Below, piece by piece: positions 24,954 through 35,243 of a DNA stretch of 64,000 bases. Position 1 is the first letter of the stretch. Every line of letters starts with the position of its first letter. The stretch comes from Arabidopsis thaliana (lineage: Eukaryota; Streptophyta; Magnoliopsida; Brassicales; Brassicaceae), in assembly GCF_000001735.4 (NCBI RefSeq), contig NC_003071.7, forward strand, positions 17,831,443-17,895,442, read 5' to 3'. A program made the translations under genes and the position numbers. The notes below the pieces were generated by a model. The model ran no database searches, was not told the DNA's origin, and saw nothing but the letters and a program-made list of their open reading frames with translations.

Positions 24954-26952
24954 ATGTCTGAGAACGCAGCCAACAACATCATGGAGACCAAGATTTGTAC
25001 AGACGCCATCGTGTCTGAATTACAGAAGAAGAAAGTTCATCTCTTTTACTGCTTAGAGTGCGAAGAACTTGCTCGCAACATCGCCGCTGAATCTGATCAC
25101 ATCACTCTCCAATCCATCAACTGGAGGTTTTTCCCTCTTTCCCCATTTTCTGGGTTCTCTTTTTGTGTTTCTGGATGATGTTTATTGGGTTTATGTGAGT
25201 TTAGGTTAAGTAAAAATCATATCTTTATTCTGAAACAAAATTCCCTTGTGTTGGTTTTCCTCCAGAATCTGTGTGTTTGCATGTGTGGTTGTTTGATTTG
25301 AAGCTTATGTATTCAAAAATCTTATCTTTTGAGCAAGTTTCAGTTTTCTATGTAAGAATATAGCAGTTTAAGTGTTTTAAGTTCTCTTCTCTCTTACTGT
25401 TAAATGAATCTCTGGTTGGATAGTTTTTGGTGATTCATAGATGGCATTGAGGATATGTGAATTGATGTGGTCATTTGTTATGCTTTCAGGAGTTTTGCTG
25501 ATGGATTCCCGAATCTATTTATCAACAACGCACATGATATCCGAGGCCAGCACGTTGCGTTCCTTGCTTCATTCAGTTCCCCTGCTGTCATCTTTGAGCA
25601 GATCTCTGTCATTTACTTGCTCCCTCGATTGTTTGTTGCGTCCTTCACTTTGGTGTTGCCTTTCTTCCCCACTGGCTCCTTTGAGAGAATGGAAGAGGAA
25701 GGAGATGTAGCAACTGCTTTTACCATGGCAAGGATTGTCTCTAATATCCCCATTTCACGCGGTGGTCCGACTAGTGTTGTCATCTATGACATTCACGCTT
25801 TGCAGGTTTGTTTATTTATTTCTGATATCCCCGGGGGTTTGCTACATTTATTTGTGGAATTATTCAAGTTCATCACTCTCTCTATATATGTTCATGTGTT
25901 GCAGGAAAGGTTTTACTTTGCCGATCAGGTTCTTCCTTTGTTTGAGACTGGAATCCCGTTGTTGACTAAACGCCTTCAACAGCTTCCTGAAACTGAGAAA
26001 GTTAGTTCATGAAAAACTGTTACTGATAGCATCCACTTGTGTTTTCAGTGGCTGTTCTTTTTTGTTTTTGCTCAATAATCTAAATTTGATTCCATTTGTT
26101 TGCAGGTCATAGTTGCATTTCCTGATGATGGAGCCTGGAAGCGTTTCCATAAGCTGTTGGATCATTATCCCACGGTTTGTAGCTATCTAAAACTGATATT
26201 TTATAACGCTTCATTTGAACATCTTTATGACCTGCACAATATCTAATGGAACTCAATTTTGATTCATAATAGGTTGTGTGTACAAAGGTTCGTGAAGGCG
26301 ATAAGAGAATAGTCAGGCTGAAGGAAGGAAACCCTGCTGGTTGTCACGTTGTTATCGTGGATGATCTTGTGCAGTCTGGGGGTACACTCATTGAATGCCA
26401 GGTATCAAAATTCTCATATCCCTGCATTTTGTATCTTCATATAGGTTATAGCAATCTTGAATAAATTCTGAATCACAAGTGTTGTGTCAAAACTCAAGAG
26501 AGGCTTTTGATCAGAATCTTTGTTATTTCTGATGTTATATGAGATTTGTTGAGAATCTAGTTTGAAATTACTCATCTTAACTGTTTCACTTTCTTTTTGT
26601 CACAACAGAAAGTATTGGCAGCGCATGGAGCTGTGAAGGTGAGTGCTTATGTAACTCATGGTGTCTTCCCAAAGAGCTCGTGGGAGCGTTTCACCCACAA
26701 GAAGAACGGTAATTATCTGTGAAAATGAAAGAAAAAGTAACTAACTTTGTTCATTGTTCTATAAATATCTTGCTTGTTGCATCTTTAAACTGAAGTCAAT
26801 GTTATTGTTTCTTCGAATTAGGATTAGAAGAAGCGTTTGCTTACTTCTGGATCACGGATTCTTGTCCACAGACGGTTAAGGCCATCGGAAACAAGGCTCC
26901 TTTCGAAGTCTTGAGCCTCGCTGGATCCATTGCTGATGCTCTGCAGATTTGA
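24954..26952 (+). CDS. PRS4: Ribose-phosphate pyrophosphokinase (PRPP synthetase) PRS4
   Basis: Seven exons: 24954-25126, 25490-25805, 25905-26000, 26106-26174, 26273-26401, 26609-26708 and 26822-26952, giving 337 residues. The enzyme makes PRPP from ribose-5-phosphate and ATP for purine, pyrimidine, histidine, tryptophan and NAD synthesis. The PRPP-binding loop is [19 protein letters not shown], and the N-terminal domain contains [18 protein letters not shown] in place of the bacterial SDGE-type region. This matches the phosphate-independent class II plant enzymes PRS3 and PRS4. The chosen ATG ([17 protein letters not shown]) gives no transit peptide, which suits the cytosol. Upstream in-frame codons back to 24804 are Lys-rich and not family-like. 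Length is normal and nothing is missing. Confidence 0.95.
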
Positions 26953-27262
26953 AGCAGTAGAGATAAAGCCTGGTTCTTTGCTCGTTTTGGACTTTTGGTG
27001 GTTTTATACTCTTAAGAGATGTGCTTTGGATGATCATTTATGAAATAATCATATCACTTTTGCTGAAATAACTAGACAGATTGTTGAAACCTTGTACTCT
27101 GTTCTTGTTGATTGATCTTCTTTTGCAATGAATTGAATCGTTAAGTTCAGAAAGAAGAAAAACTACACACGTGTGGTTGTCTTGTTCATTATCAATGGCG
27201 ATAATGTCACACGTGTGTAATCTCCTATAAATTATCCAACCTTTAAACTTAAATCGACAAAA
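26953..27262 (+). promoter_or_regulatory. PRS4 3' UTR and PPR promoter with two CACGTG boxes
   Basis: This 310-base spacer contains ACACGTGT-type palindromes with CACGTG at 27168-27173 and 27210-27215, exactly 42 bases apart, about four helical turns. The second is 48 bases before the PPR start codon. G-boxes bind bZIP and bHLH factors. Whether they serve the PPR gene or something else is not known. Confidence 0.55.
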
Positions 27263-28942
27263 ATGTCTCCGACGATCTTATCCTTCTCCGGTGTGACGGT
27301 GCCGGCGATGCCGTCATCAGGTTCCCTCTCCGGCAACACTTATCTCCGATTGATAGACACACAATGTAGTACGATGAGAGAACTTAAGCAAATCCACGCC
27401 AGTCTCATCAAAACCGGTTTAATTTCCGATACTGTTACCGCGAGCCGTGTCCTCGCCTTCTGCTGTGCGTCTCCGTCAGACATGAATTACGCTTATTTGG
27501 TATTCACTAGGATCAATCACAAGAACCCATTTGTCTGGAACACTATAATCCGTGGTTTCTCACGGAGCTCGTTTCCAGAGATGGCTATTTCGATTTTCAT
27601 TGACATGTTGTGTTCTTCTCCGTCTGTGAAGCCGCAGAGATTGACTTATCCTTCGGTGTTCAAAGCTTATGGTAGACTTGGCCAAGCTCGTGATGGGAGG
27701 CAATTACATGGGATGGTTATTAAAGAGGGACTTGAAGACGACTCGTTTATACGGAATACGATGTTGCATATGTACGTGACTTGTGGGTGTTTGATTGAAG
27801 CTTGGAGAATCTTTCTGGGGATGATAGGTTTTGATGTTGTTGCTTGGAATTCAATGATTATGGGTTTTGCGAAATGTGGATTGATTGATCAGGCGCAGAA
27901 CCTGTTTGATGAAATGCCGCAGAGAAATGGAGTTTCTTGGAATTCGATGATTAGTGGGTTTGTGAGGAATGGTAGATTTAAGGATGCGTTGGATATGTTT
28001 CGAGAGATGCAGGAGAAAGATGTGAAACCTGATGGGTTTACAATGGTGAGTCTGTTGAATGCTTGTGCGTACCTTGGAGCAAGTGAGCAAGGGAGATGGA
28101 TACATGAGTACATAGTGAGGAATCGGTTTGAATTGAATAGTATAGTTGTTACAGCACTCATAGATATGTACTGTAAGTGTGGGTGCATTGAGGAAGGTCT
28201 AAATGTGTTTGAGTGTGCTCCTAAGAAGCAGTTATCGTGTTGGAATTCGATGATTCTTGGTCTAGCTAATAACGGATTCGAGGAAAGGGCCATGGATTTG
28301 TTCTCGGAGTTAGAGCGTTCTGGCTTGGAACCAGATTCAGTCAGCTTCATTGGTGTTTTAACAGCTTGTGCTCACTCCGGGGAAGTACATAGAGCTGATG
28401 AATTTTTCAGATTGATGAAAGAAAAATATATGATTGAGCCATCAATAAAACACTATACTTTAATGGTTAATGTGCTGGGTGGAGCGGGGCTCCTCGAAGA
28501 AGCAGAAGCATTGATAAAGAATATGCCGGTGGAAGAAGACACTGTTATATGGAGTTCTTTGCTTTCTGCCTGCAGGAAAATCGGTAATGTTGAGATGGCT
28601 AAACGAGCAGCAAAATGTTTGAAGAAGCTCGATCCAGATGAAACGTGTGGTTATGTTCTCTTGTCTAATGCTTATGCTTCTTATGGCTTGTTCGAAGAGG
28701 CAGTTGAGCAGAGGCTTTTGATGAAGGAAAGACAAATGGAGAAAGAAGTTGGCTGCAGTTCGATTGAAGTGGATTTTGAAGTTCATGAGTTTATATCTTG
28801 TGGGGGAACGCATCCTAAATCCGCAGAGATTTACAGTTTACTCGATATCTTAAACTGGGATGTCTCTACAATTAAATCAGGTTTCGCTGAATTGTTTGAT
28901 GCTACAACTAGGATTGGTTTCACTTATCTGGCAGAGAAATAA
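27263..28942 (+). CDS. Pentatricopeptide repeat protein, PLS class, E subgroup
   Basis: An intronless gene codes 559 residues, typical for PPR proteins. Repeats are visible throughout, for example NPFVWNTIIRGFSRSSFPEM, DVVAWNSMIMGFAKCGLIDQ, NGVSWNSMISGFVRNGRFKD and QLSCWNSMILGLANNGFEER, with the usual alternation of P, L and S motifs. The C terminus has an E-type extension (EDTVIWSSLLSACRKIGNVE, then YVLLSNAYASYGLFEEAVEQ) and stops at YLAEK without a DYW domain. Such proteins act in mitochondria or chloroplasts by binding single RNAs, usually for C-to-U editing with the deaminase supplied in trans. The N terminus is Ser/Thr-rich and could be a targeting peptide, but the organelle cannot be told. 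It would be At2g42920 by position. Confidence 0.92.
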   Translation: MSPTILSFSGVTVPAMPSSGSLSGNTYLRLIDTQCSTMRELKQIHASLIKTGLISDTVTASRVLAFCCASPSDMNYAYLVFTRINHKNPFVWNTIIRGFSRSSFPEMAISIFIDMLCSSPSVKPQRLTYPSVFKAYGRLGQARDGRQLHGMVIKEGLEDDSFIRNTMLHMYVTCGCLIEAWRIFLGMIGFDVVAWNSMIMGFAKCGLIDQAQNLFDEMPQRNGVSWNSMISGFVRNGRFKDALDMFREMQEKDVKPDGFTMVSLLNACAYLGASEQGRWIHEYIVRNRFELNSIVVTALIDMYCKCGCIEEGLNVFECAPKKQLSCWNSMILGLANNGFEERAMDLFSELERSGLEPDSVSFIGVLTACAHSGEVHRADEFFRLMKEKYMIEPSIKHYTLMVNVLGGAGLLEEAEALIKNMPVEEDTVIWSSLLSACRKIGNVEMAKRAAKCLKKLDPDETCGYVLLSNAYASYGLFEEAVEQRLLMKERQMEKEVGCSSIEVDFEVHEFISCGGTHPKSAEIYSLLDILNWDVSTIKSGFAELFDATTRIGFTYLAEK

Positions 28943-29080
28943 GCAATTTGATAGTTTTGGAGATGTAGCGGAAGATATCATTTTAGGTATTATACTAATT
29001 TATCATATTGTTATTTATACAAAATATTTCTTCTCGTAAAACCACACCTTGATTGTCCTGTTCTACAGTTTTCTTCTAGG

Positions 29081-29830
29081 TCAAGCTATCTGAGCAGCAC
29101 TATAAGCCAGGTATGTGAATACAAAACCCCAAAAGAAGCTTCGTAGGCTTGGAGTTGCAGTTCTTGTTACTGAAGAAGTCAGTGGGTATGGACCAGTGCT
29201 GAAAAATTGATTTATATAAATTATATCTACTGTGTTTTTCTTCCGGAAGGTTAACGAAATGGAAAAAAAAAAATGAATCTTATGCTCACCTGTTAGATGG
29301 AAACTTACACGTTGGAGTGCCTGCAATCAAAGTTCACAGATATAAGAAGAAGAACAACAATCACAAATTGAAGATGATTATGAAAAATCAGTTCTGACGT
29401 ATATAGACACTATCACAATGGAACTCTAGGAATTTTGATCAGAGGTTGGTTTTATTTTTTCGAATGTAAAGTGTTTAGTATTACTTGGGTCCTGAACTGT
29501 AAGCACAGCAGCACCATTGAAATCGCAGTTTCTGGGTATAGGATTCTTCTGGTAATAGTCATTGAATGCATAAGAAGCTTGGCTTCTGTAATTGTCGAGG
29601 TCTTGACAACGGCCACCCTTTTCCAATGGTGAGCAATCAGCACCATTTTTGCAAGCCCATTTTAGGCTCGAAATCACTCTTCTAAAGTAGGCATATGGAT
29701 TTTCCATGCACCAGAGTGTGTATGTAGGTATAATGCTTGTGTTCTGCTGTGCAGCAAGTGTACCAGTCGCTTCTGATGTTCCTGCTACTGAAACTAGTGC
29801 AAAGAGGGTTATTAACATCTTCGTCTTCAT
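29081..29830 (-). CDS. X8-domain (CBM43-like) protein, probably GPI-anchored
   Basis: I propose three exons: 29830-29485, 29320-29290 and 29198-29081, phases 1 and 2, giving 164 residues. The start MKTKMLITLFALVSVAGTSE opens a signal peptide; an upstream in-frame Met at 29932 is too far out. The X8 domain follows: TLWCMENPYAYFRRVISSLK, WACKNGADCSPLEKGGRCQ, ASYAFNDYYQK and NCDFNGAAVLTVQDPS. Splicing adds TPTCKFPSN, the usual DPS-x-C-x-F-P end of X8 with its sixth cysteine, and then a Ser/Thr-rich linker and a hydrophobic tail (FFWGFVFTYLAYSAAQIA) as in GPI-anchored PDCB-like proteins. Without splicing, the frame runs to 29426 and gives only 134 residues with five X8 cysteines and no tail. X8 proteins bind beta-1,3-glucan in walls, often callose at plasmodesmata. 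It would be At2g42930 by position. Confidence 0.8.
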
Positions 29831-31054
29831 TTTCTGAGAAATTTCTTGCTTTTTGGTAGAAAAATAAATGGAGAAACTGGTGATGATTATATTTGATGAT
29901 GATGATTTGTTGTCTATCATGTACATTTGCATGTATTTATATCATTGCCTGGAGACGTATTTAAAGCCTATGCATGTGTTGAACCAACTATTGAAATTTA
30001 TAACAGGCATGATTATATGTCTTTATCTCTAATTAATGCCATGACATGCTATGCAGTTTACACTGACCATGTATAGTGCCTCTGTTGTGTGTGATCATTA
30101 CAGGAAAGCGTCCTAAACGGAATCTTTCAAAGAAACTTCATCGAGAATGTTGGTTTGGAAACGCACAGCACAAGTTATTGATCCAAATCCAGAAAAGTTT
30201 GGAAGTTTGTGCTTGAAGGTTAGTTTATCATTCGATGTCAGTTTTAATGTGTTTGTGATTTATCTACTAAGTTTTCCGTGAGGTGCAAGGAGAAAACTTT
30301 CACATATTTTCGTCTTCACTGGCTAGATATAAGTACATAACGATTAGCTTCAGCATCACCAAACATGTTATTCTACCCACAGAAGTACTGATTTTAATTC
30401 AAGGTAGTTAGATAATGAAATAGGGATTTAGGGAAATAGGCTATGATGTTTAAGGTGATAGACGTACTAATGTTTTTGGCATTGCTCATGAAAGTACCCA
30501 ATCATAAACATGAGAAACCGCGTTTATTTCCTTAATCCCCAGATATCTGAAACGTCAAGAGTTTGTATCTTGTTAGTGAAACCCTCAAAAATCCTCTAGA
30601 GATTTACAGATTATATAACATGTTGAAACTGGGATGAGAGTGGAGTAAAATCAGAAGTTGGTTGCTAGCTCAGTTTCCTAAATAATTGCTGGAACGGTGC
30701 AACTGCAATTGGTATCACACAGGTAAAGAGAAATCACCAGTTTGTATGATTCTTCACATGTTCTGCTATTAATGGCCAACATTCACTTTGGATCAAGGAT
30801 AAAAATATTGTAATATTTTCGTATTAAATTAGAGGATTGTGCTTAAAATTCATAATCATTTACTTTTGCTTTTTTCAGTTTTTTCTTTTTACTGTTGCAG
30901 GTACAAACTACAAAGGGAGATAAGCTTCAGTTTCTTAACCAGACTTACGGTTCTCTCTCAACCTACAGACACATTTATCTTTGATTCCAAGGTAAATGAG
31001 ATAATAAGATTAAGGCATTTGATATGATGAAACGTGGAGATTAGAGCAGTAGTA
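29831..31054. other. Spacer with a possible PPR tail relic
   Basis: About 1.2 kb between two minus-strand genes. It should hold the X8 promoter on the left and the AHL16 3' UTR on the right. At 30580-30640 the plus strand reads LKNPLEIYRLYNMLKLG and stop, and the DNA resembles the end of the PPR gene at about 28815-28865 (shared GAGATTTACAG and AAACTGGGATG). A short frame around 30148 (MLVWKRTAQVIDPNPEKFGS) has no family signal. Confidence 0.4.
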
Positions 31055-31828
31055 TTAAGGTTTCGACATGACACGCTGCGCAGGCCCCCAAGAGTAGATA
31101 TCAGAAGCCGAGTTTCCATTAGTGAGCAGATTTTGAGGCAGTCCATGAATGTCATCTAAAGGACGGGATCTTCCATTCTGGTAGTACTGCTGGTTCTGCA
31201 TAGAGGCAGCTTCATCATCATCCATAGGAAGACGATCAAAAACAGCATTCATGAAAGATGCAGCCATGAGAACAACAGGACCAGATGCGATTAGCCCACC
31301 AACCACTCCTCCACCAACAACCTGTCCTTGAGGTCCGGCTAAGTAAATGGTCAGACCAGTTATTCCAAGTGGTGCTGGTGGAGGCAAGATTGATCCAAGC
31401 AATGAGAGGATCTCGTAACGTCCGTGTAATGTGACAATTGCTCCTGATGAAGCTGGTTGCCTTAATGTCACATTGGTGACACAACCATTGGCACTGAGAA
31501 TGCAGAGACCTCTCTGTTTCCTTCTTGCAAAATCCGATAAAGTCTCACAGATGTCACAACCTGAGCTGATCTCAACGGCGTTAGCTCTGAGGGAATTTGG
31601 ACTGTCGTGAGTCACAATGATTGGTGGTTTGGGTTTGTTCTTGGAGCCAGCGGGTCTGCCACGTGGCCTCTTAGCCATCTCTCCTTCGATTGATGAAACC
31701 GGTTGGACGGCTTTGGGTAATGCTCTCAGGTTGTTGTTGGTGTTGCCTCTCTCTGTTGCTTCATGGTTCCTCATTGGAACAGACTTGGATCCTACAGAGG
31801 TTGGAGTTAGAGCTGTACCTCCAGCCAT
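31055..31828 (-). CDS. AHL16: AT-hook nuclear-localised protein AHL16 (TEK)
   Basis: One exon codes 257 residues. A single AT-hook with the core RPRGRPAGSKNKPKPP lies at residues 54-69 and should bind the minor groove of AT-rich DNA. The PPC/DUF296 domain follows (about 90-205), with GRYEILSLLGSILPPPAP where the family has GRFEILSL, and the Gly-rich end GQVVGGGVVGGLIASGPVVL. The PPC domain mediates trimer formation among AHL proteins. The Arabidopsis protein is known as TEK, needed for silencing of some transposons and repeat-containing genes and for the nexine layer of the pollen wall. The intronless structure and length match clade A AHL genes. Nothing is missing. Confidence 0.95.
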   Translation of the reverse strand: MAGGTALTPTSVGSKSVPMRNHEATERGNTNNNLRALPKAVQPVSSIEGEMAKRPRGRPAGSKNKPKPPIIVTHDSPNSLRANAVEISSGCDICETLSDFARRKQRGLCILSANGCVTNVTLRQPASSGAIVTLHGRYEILSLLGSILPPPAPLGITGLTIYLAGPQGQVVGGGVVGGLIASGPVVLMAASFMNAVFDRLPMDDDEAASMQNQQYYQNGRSRPLDDIHGLPQNLLTNGNSASDIYSWGPAQRVMSKP

Positions 31829-32616
31829 TGTTATGAATGTTGTTATATGTTCAACTGAAAGATTCAGAAAATTTGTGAGGAGTTTGTGAGTTTAAGTAAG
31901 GAGATTTTGGTGAATTATTAAATGGTAGAGACACCAAAAGAATGATTGTGAGGAGTAGGAGATGGTTAAGTTGTCACCAAAAATTGTGATTAATAGTTAA
32001 CAAATTTATTTTGCAAAAAAAGAAAAAAAAGAAAAGTTTCTGGCAGCCTACTTCTCAACAGATGATTAAGTATTTGATTCATGACAATTGTCTTCTTTAA
32101 CAGAGAGATTCATAATAATGCTTAAACATCTTGTAGCTATTTACAACCAAATTTATACCCTTTTTGGGACCAAAACTAAAATCAAATACTGATCGAGAGT
32201 TGAGAAACAACAAAAAATGAGAGTCGTCCACTGCTCTGTATTTTATCGCCTTCCATACTCGACTCTTATTGGGCTTTTAAATTGGTCCTACAGAGAAGGT
32301 CCAATAAGGCCCAAAATATGTAAATGTACACGTGTGGTTGGTTCTTAGCCTTGACTTGTCGTCCTCGACCTGTGCCACATTCATCTCTCTCTCTCAGTCA
32401 AATTGTTGTTTTCTTTCTTCGAATCGGTGCAGAAAATTCAGGGAAGTTCTGGGGAAGGTTGTTGCGTTTGACTCCTTTGGCTTAGTTTTCTTTCGAATTC
32501 CGTGCTTCCTGATGATCTTACGTGAAATTGCAGCCTAAAATTTCGAGATTGTTTTTTTTACTCAGAAAACGAGATTTGACTGATATGAATCGAAAATCTG
32601 TGATTTAAAGTGAAGC
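31829..32616. promoter_or_regulatory. Divergent promoter between AHL16 and the CorA-like gene
   Basis: The two genes are transcribed away from each other over 790 bases. Near the right side are site II motifs TGGGCT at 32270-32275 and GGCCCA at 32308-32313 in inverted arrangement, two GGTCC pentamers between them, and a G-box CACGTG at 32329-32334. All lie about 280-350 bases before the CorA-like ATG, so they most likely serve that gene; CT-rich leader sequence follows at 32380-32400. Confidence 0.5.
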
Positions 32617-34965
32617 ATGAATGCGAATCACAAGAACGGGAATCCAGGTTACCATAATCTCTGGACCAATGGACTTATCTGTGCTTTCGAGTTTTGTCAA
32701 GGTCGTCGTAAGAATAACACAAGTGTCCATGGAGATTCGTCTCTCAGAATGTATGATGATTGTTACTAACTTGTTGATACATATTAGTGCTTAGTCTCTT
32801 TTTTTCTTTTTCTTGTAGAGTGTTTTTTTAAACAGTGTTGTTGTTGTTGTGATAGAAAGAAACAGGAATGTGAAACAGATCAATTTGGTACTGGTGAAGA
32901 CGAAGAACATTCTAGGAGTTATTGGCGAGGAATTGGATGGGATAGGATCTCTGAGCTTGTTCAGACTGTTCAAGTTGATAATAATTGGGATTTGCGAAAG
33001 ATTGACTTAGATGAGGATGAAGCCACTGTTGCTGAGCTTGCTGCTCCTTACTGGGAACGACCACTTGCTGGTCCAACTTGGTGGTGTCATCTTGATGCTA
33101 CCCATCATGGTATTGCCTCGTGGTTACGTAATGCGCATTGGTTACATCCCGCGGTCAGTCTTGCTCTGCGGGACGAAAGCAAACTGATTAGTGAACGAAT
33201 GAAACATATTTTCTATGAGGTAACAAAAATCTGAGTTATGTTGCTTCTTTGTAATGTGAGCTGTGCTATGATTCTATAGCTGAAATTTGTTAATATGTTG
33301 GTGGATAGGTGCCTGTCAGAGTTGCTGGTGGGTTGCTGTTTGAGCTGTTGGGACAATCAGCGGGTGATCCTTTCATCCAAGAAGATGACATACCTATTGT
33401 CTTAAGGTCTTGGCAAGCACAGAATTTTCTGGTGACTGCATTGCACGTTAAAGGCTTTGCCTTGAACATTAGTGTCTTAGGTATTACTGAAGTCCAGGTT
33501 TGTTCTTCTTATTTGAATCATTGTTTTCCTTTACTCGTTGATCAATTAGTCAAAACTGGTTTTCAGTCTTCTGGGGTTCCTTCTGTCTTACCAGGAAATG
33601 CTTATTGCTGGTGGAGCCTGCATTCCGAGAACCGTTCATGAACTAATAGCACATCTTGCATGCCGCCTTGCACGCTGGGATGATAGGTATTTCCCTTCCC
33701 TTGAATCTAGATTAAGTTGTGAAAAAAGTTGTATATATTGGGGAAGTTTAGTATTCATTATGAAAGTCTTTAGCAGTGGATACACATTTACATGGTCTAT
33801 ACGGTGTAGCCAATGAAATTGTTAAACCTTTGTATTGCTTTGATAGAACCTATTTGTCTTATCTTATTCTTAGAGTTTGAAAGATGGGAGTCAAATGTTG
33901 AGAGAACCTTTTGATTCTTTTTCATTCTCTGGATTTGACCTTGTGATGATTGATGATATCAATATCCTTAATGTAGGCTATTCCGGAAGTATATATTTGG
34001 TGCAGCTGATGAAGTTGAGTTGATGTTTATGAATAAGTACTTTAACTGAGCCTTCTCTTACTTTAGTATTTTCTTTCCTTGACATATGTCTGATGGAGCA
34101 GAATAACTTATTTTTGTTGATATCCAGGAGACTGTACGAGGACCCAAATCTGTTCACTACAATCTTGAATCAAGAGATCAGAAGGCTGTCGACCCAGGTA
34201 AGGCTTTCTTGATTGACTACAAGATGAGATCAGCTAATCTGGATTAATGTTATTCATACAAGTGACTTGTTGTTCATTATTTATTAGGTTATACGGGTGA
34301 AATGGTCGCTTCATGCTAGAGAAGAGATTGTGTTCGAGCTTCTTCAGCAACTAAAAGGCAATAGAACAAAAGACTTGCTAGAAGGAATAAAAAAGAGCAC
34401 CCGCGATATGATCAATGAACAAGAGGCCGTGCGAGGTCGGTTATTCACTATCCAAGATGTCATGCAAAACACGGTTCGAGCATGGTTACAGGTTAGATTT
34501 TTCATATTCGGAGATGATGACATAAGTACATAACTCTCCAAGTCATCTTAATTTTTTATTTGGCTTGATTAGGACCAGAGCCTCACGGTCACACATAACC
34601 TAGGAATCTTTGGAGGAGTCGGTCTTTTGATTACAATAGTGACCGGTCTATTTGGAATCAACGTAGATGGGATACCAGGTGCCAAAGATTTTCCACAAGC
34701 CTTTGCGCTTTTCTCAGTCGTTCTGTTCGTCTCAGGTTTGGTGCTAGTGGTCGCTGGTTTAATCTACCTTGGACTCAAGGAGCCAGTGGCAGAAGAGAAT
34801 GTGGAGACTAGGAAACTAGAGCTTGACGAAATGGTGAAGAAGTTTCAACAAGAAGCTGAGTCTCATGCTCAGGTCTGCAAAAAAGTTCCTCAGAACATAG
34901 AACGTACGACTAGTAGAAGTAGAATGATAGTCCATGATCCGAATGGTTACGTTCTCTTGGAATGA
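32617..34965 (+). CDS. CorA-like (Mg2+ transporter family) membrane protein with GIN motif
   Basis: Eight exons: 32617-32750, 32856-33219, 33309-33497, 33595-33686, 33977-34036, 34128-34197, 34288-34491 and 34573-34965, giving 501 residues. A long soluble N-terminal part (with WWCHLDATHHGIASWLRNAH) leads into a helical segment with EDPNLFTTILNQEIRRLSTQ and RDMINEQEAVRGRLFTIQDV, then two C-terminal membrane helices: GIFGGVGLLITIVTGLFGIN and FALFSVVLFVSGLVLVVAGL. The position and layout match CorA channels, in which the first helix ends in the selectivity motif GMN. Here it is GIN (residues 399-401). The membrane and ion are not shown by the sequence; plant relatives sit in several membranes. 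It would be At2g42950 by position. Confidence 0.9.
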
Positions 34966-35243
34966 AATCAATCCGGTTTATGATTGTAAATTGTAAGATG
35001 TAGAATATTTAATCTTTAGGAAATCATTAATAAACTCTTTTCTTCACTGGTTTATCTTTTATATTTTGGAAGTTGTATAATTCAATCTGATGCTCTTTCC
35101 GATTCAGTCAGGTTTAAAAACACCATTAAAATGAAAATGTAGAAGTCACAAGCAAGAGTGAAGATAAATGTTTCAAAGATCAAACAAGTTCATACTTAAT
35201 ATACTGACAGACATAACAACATTCAGCGAGTATAAAGTCAACA

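Noticed and set aside
28460-28813. Minus-strand frames inside the PPR gene
   Set aside because: They are antisense shadows of a long, well-supported repeat protein.
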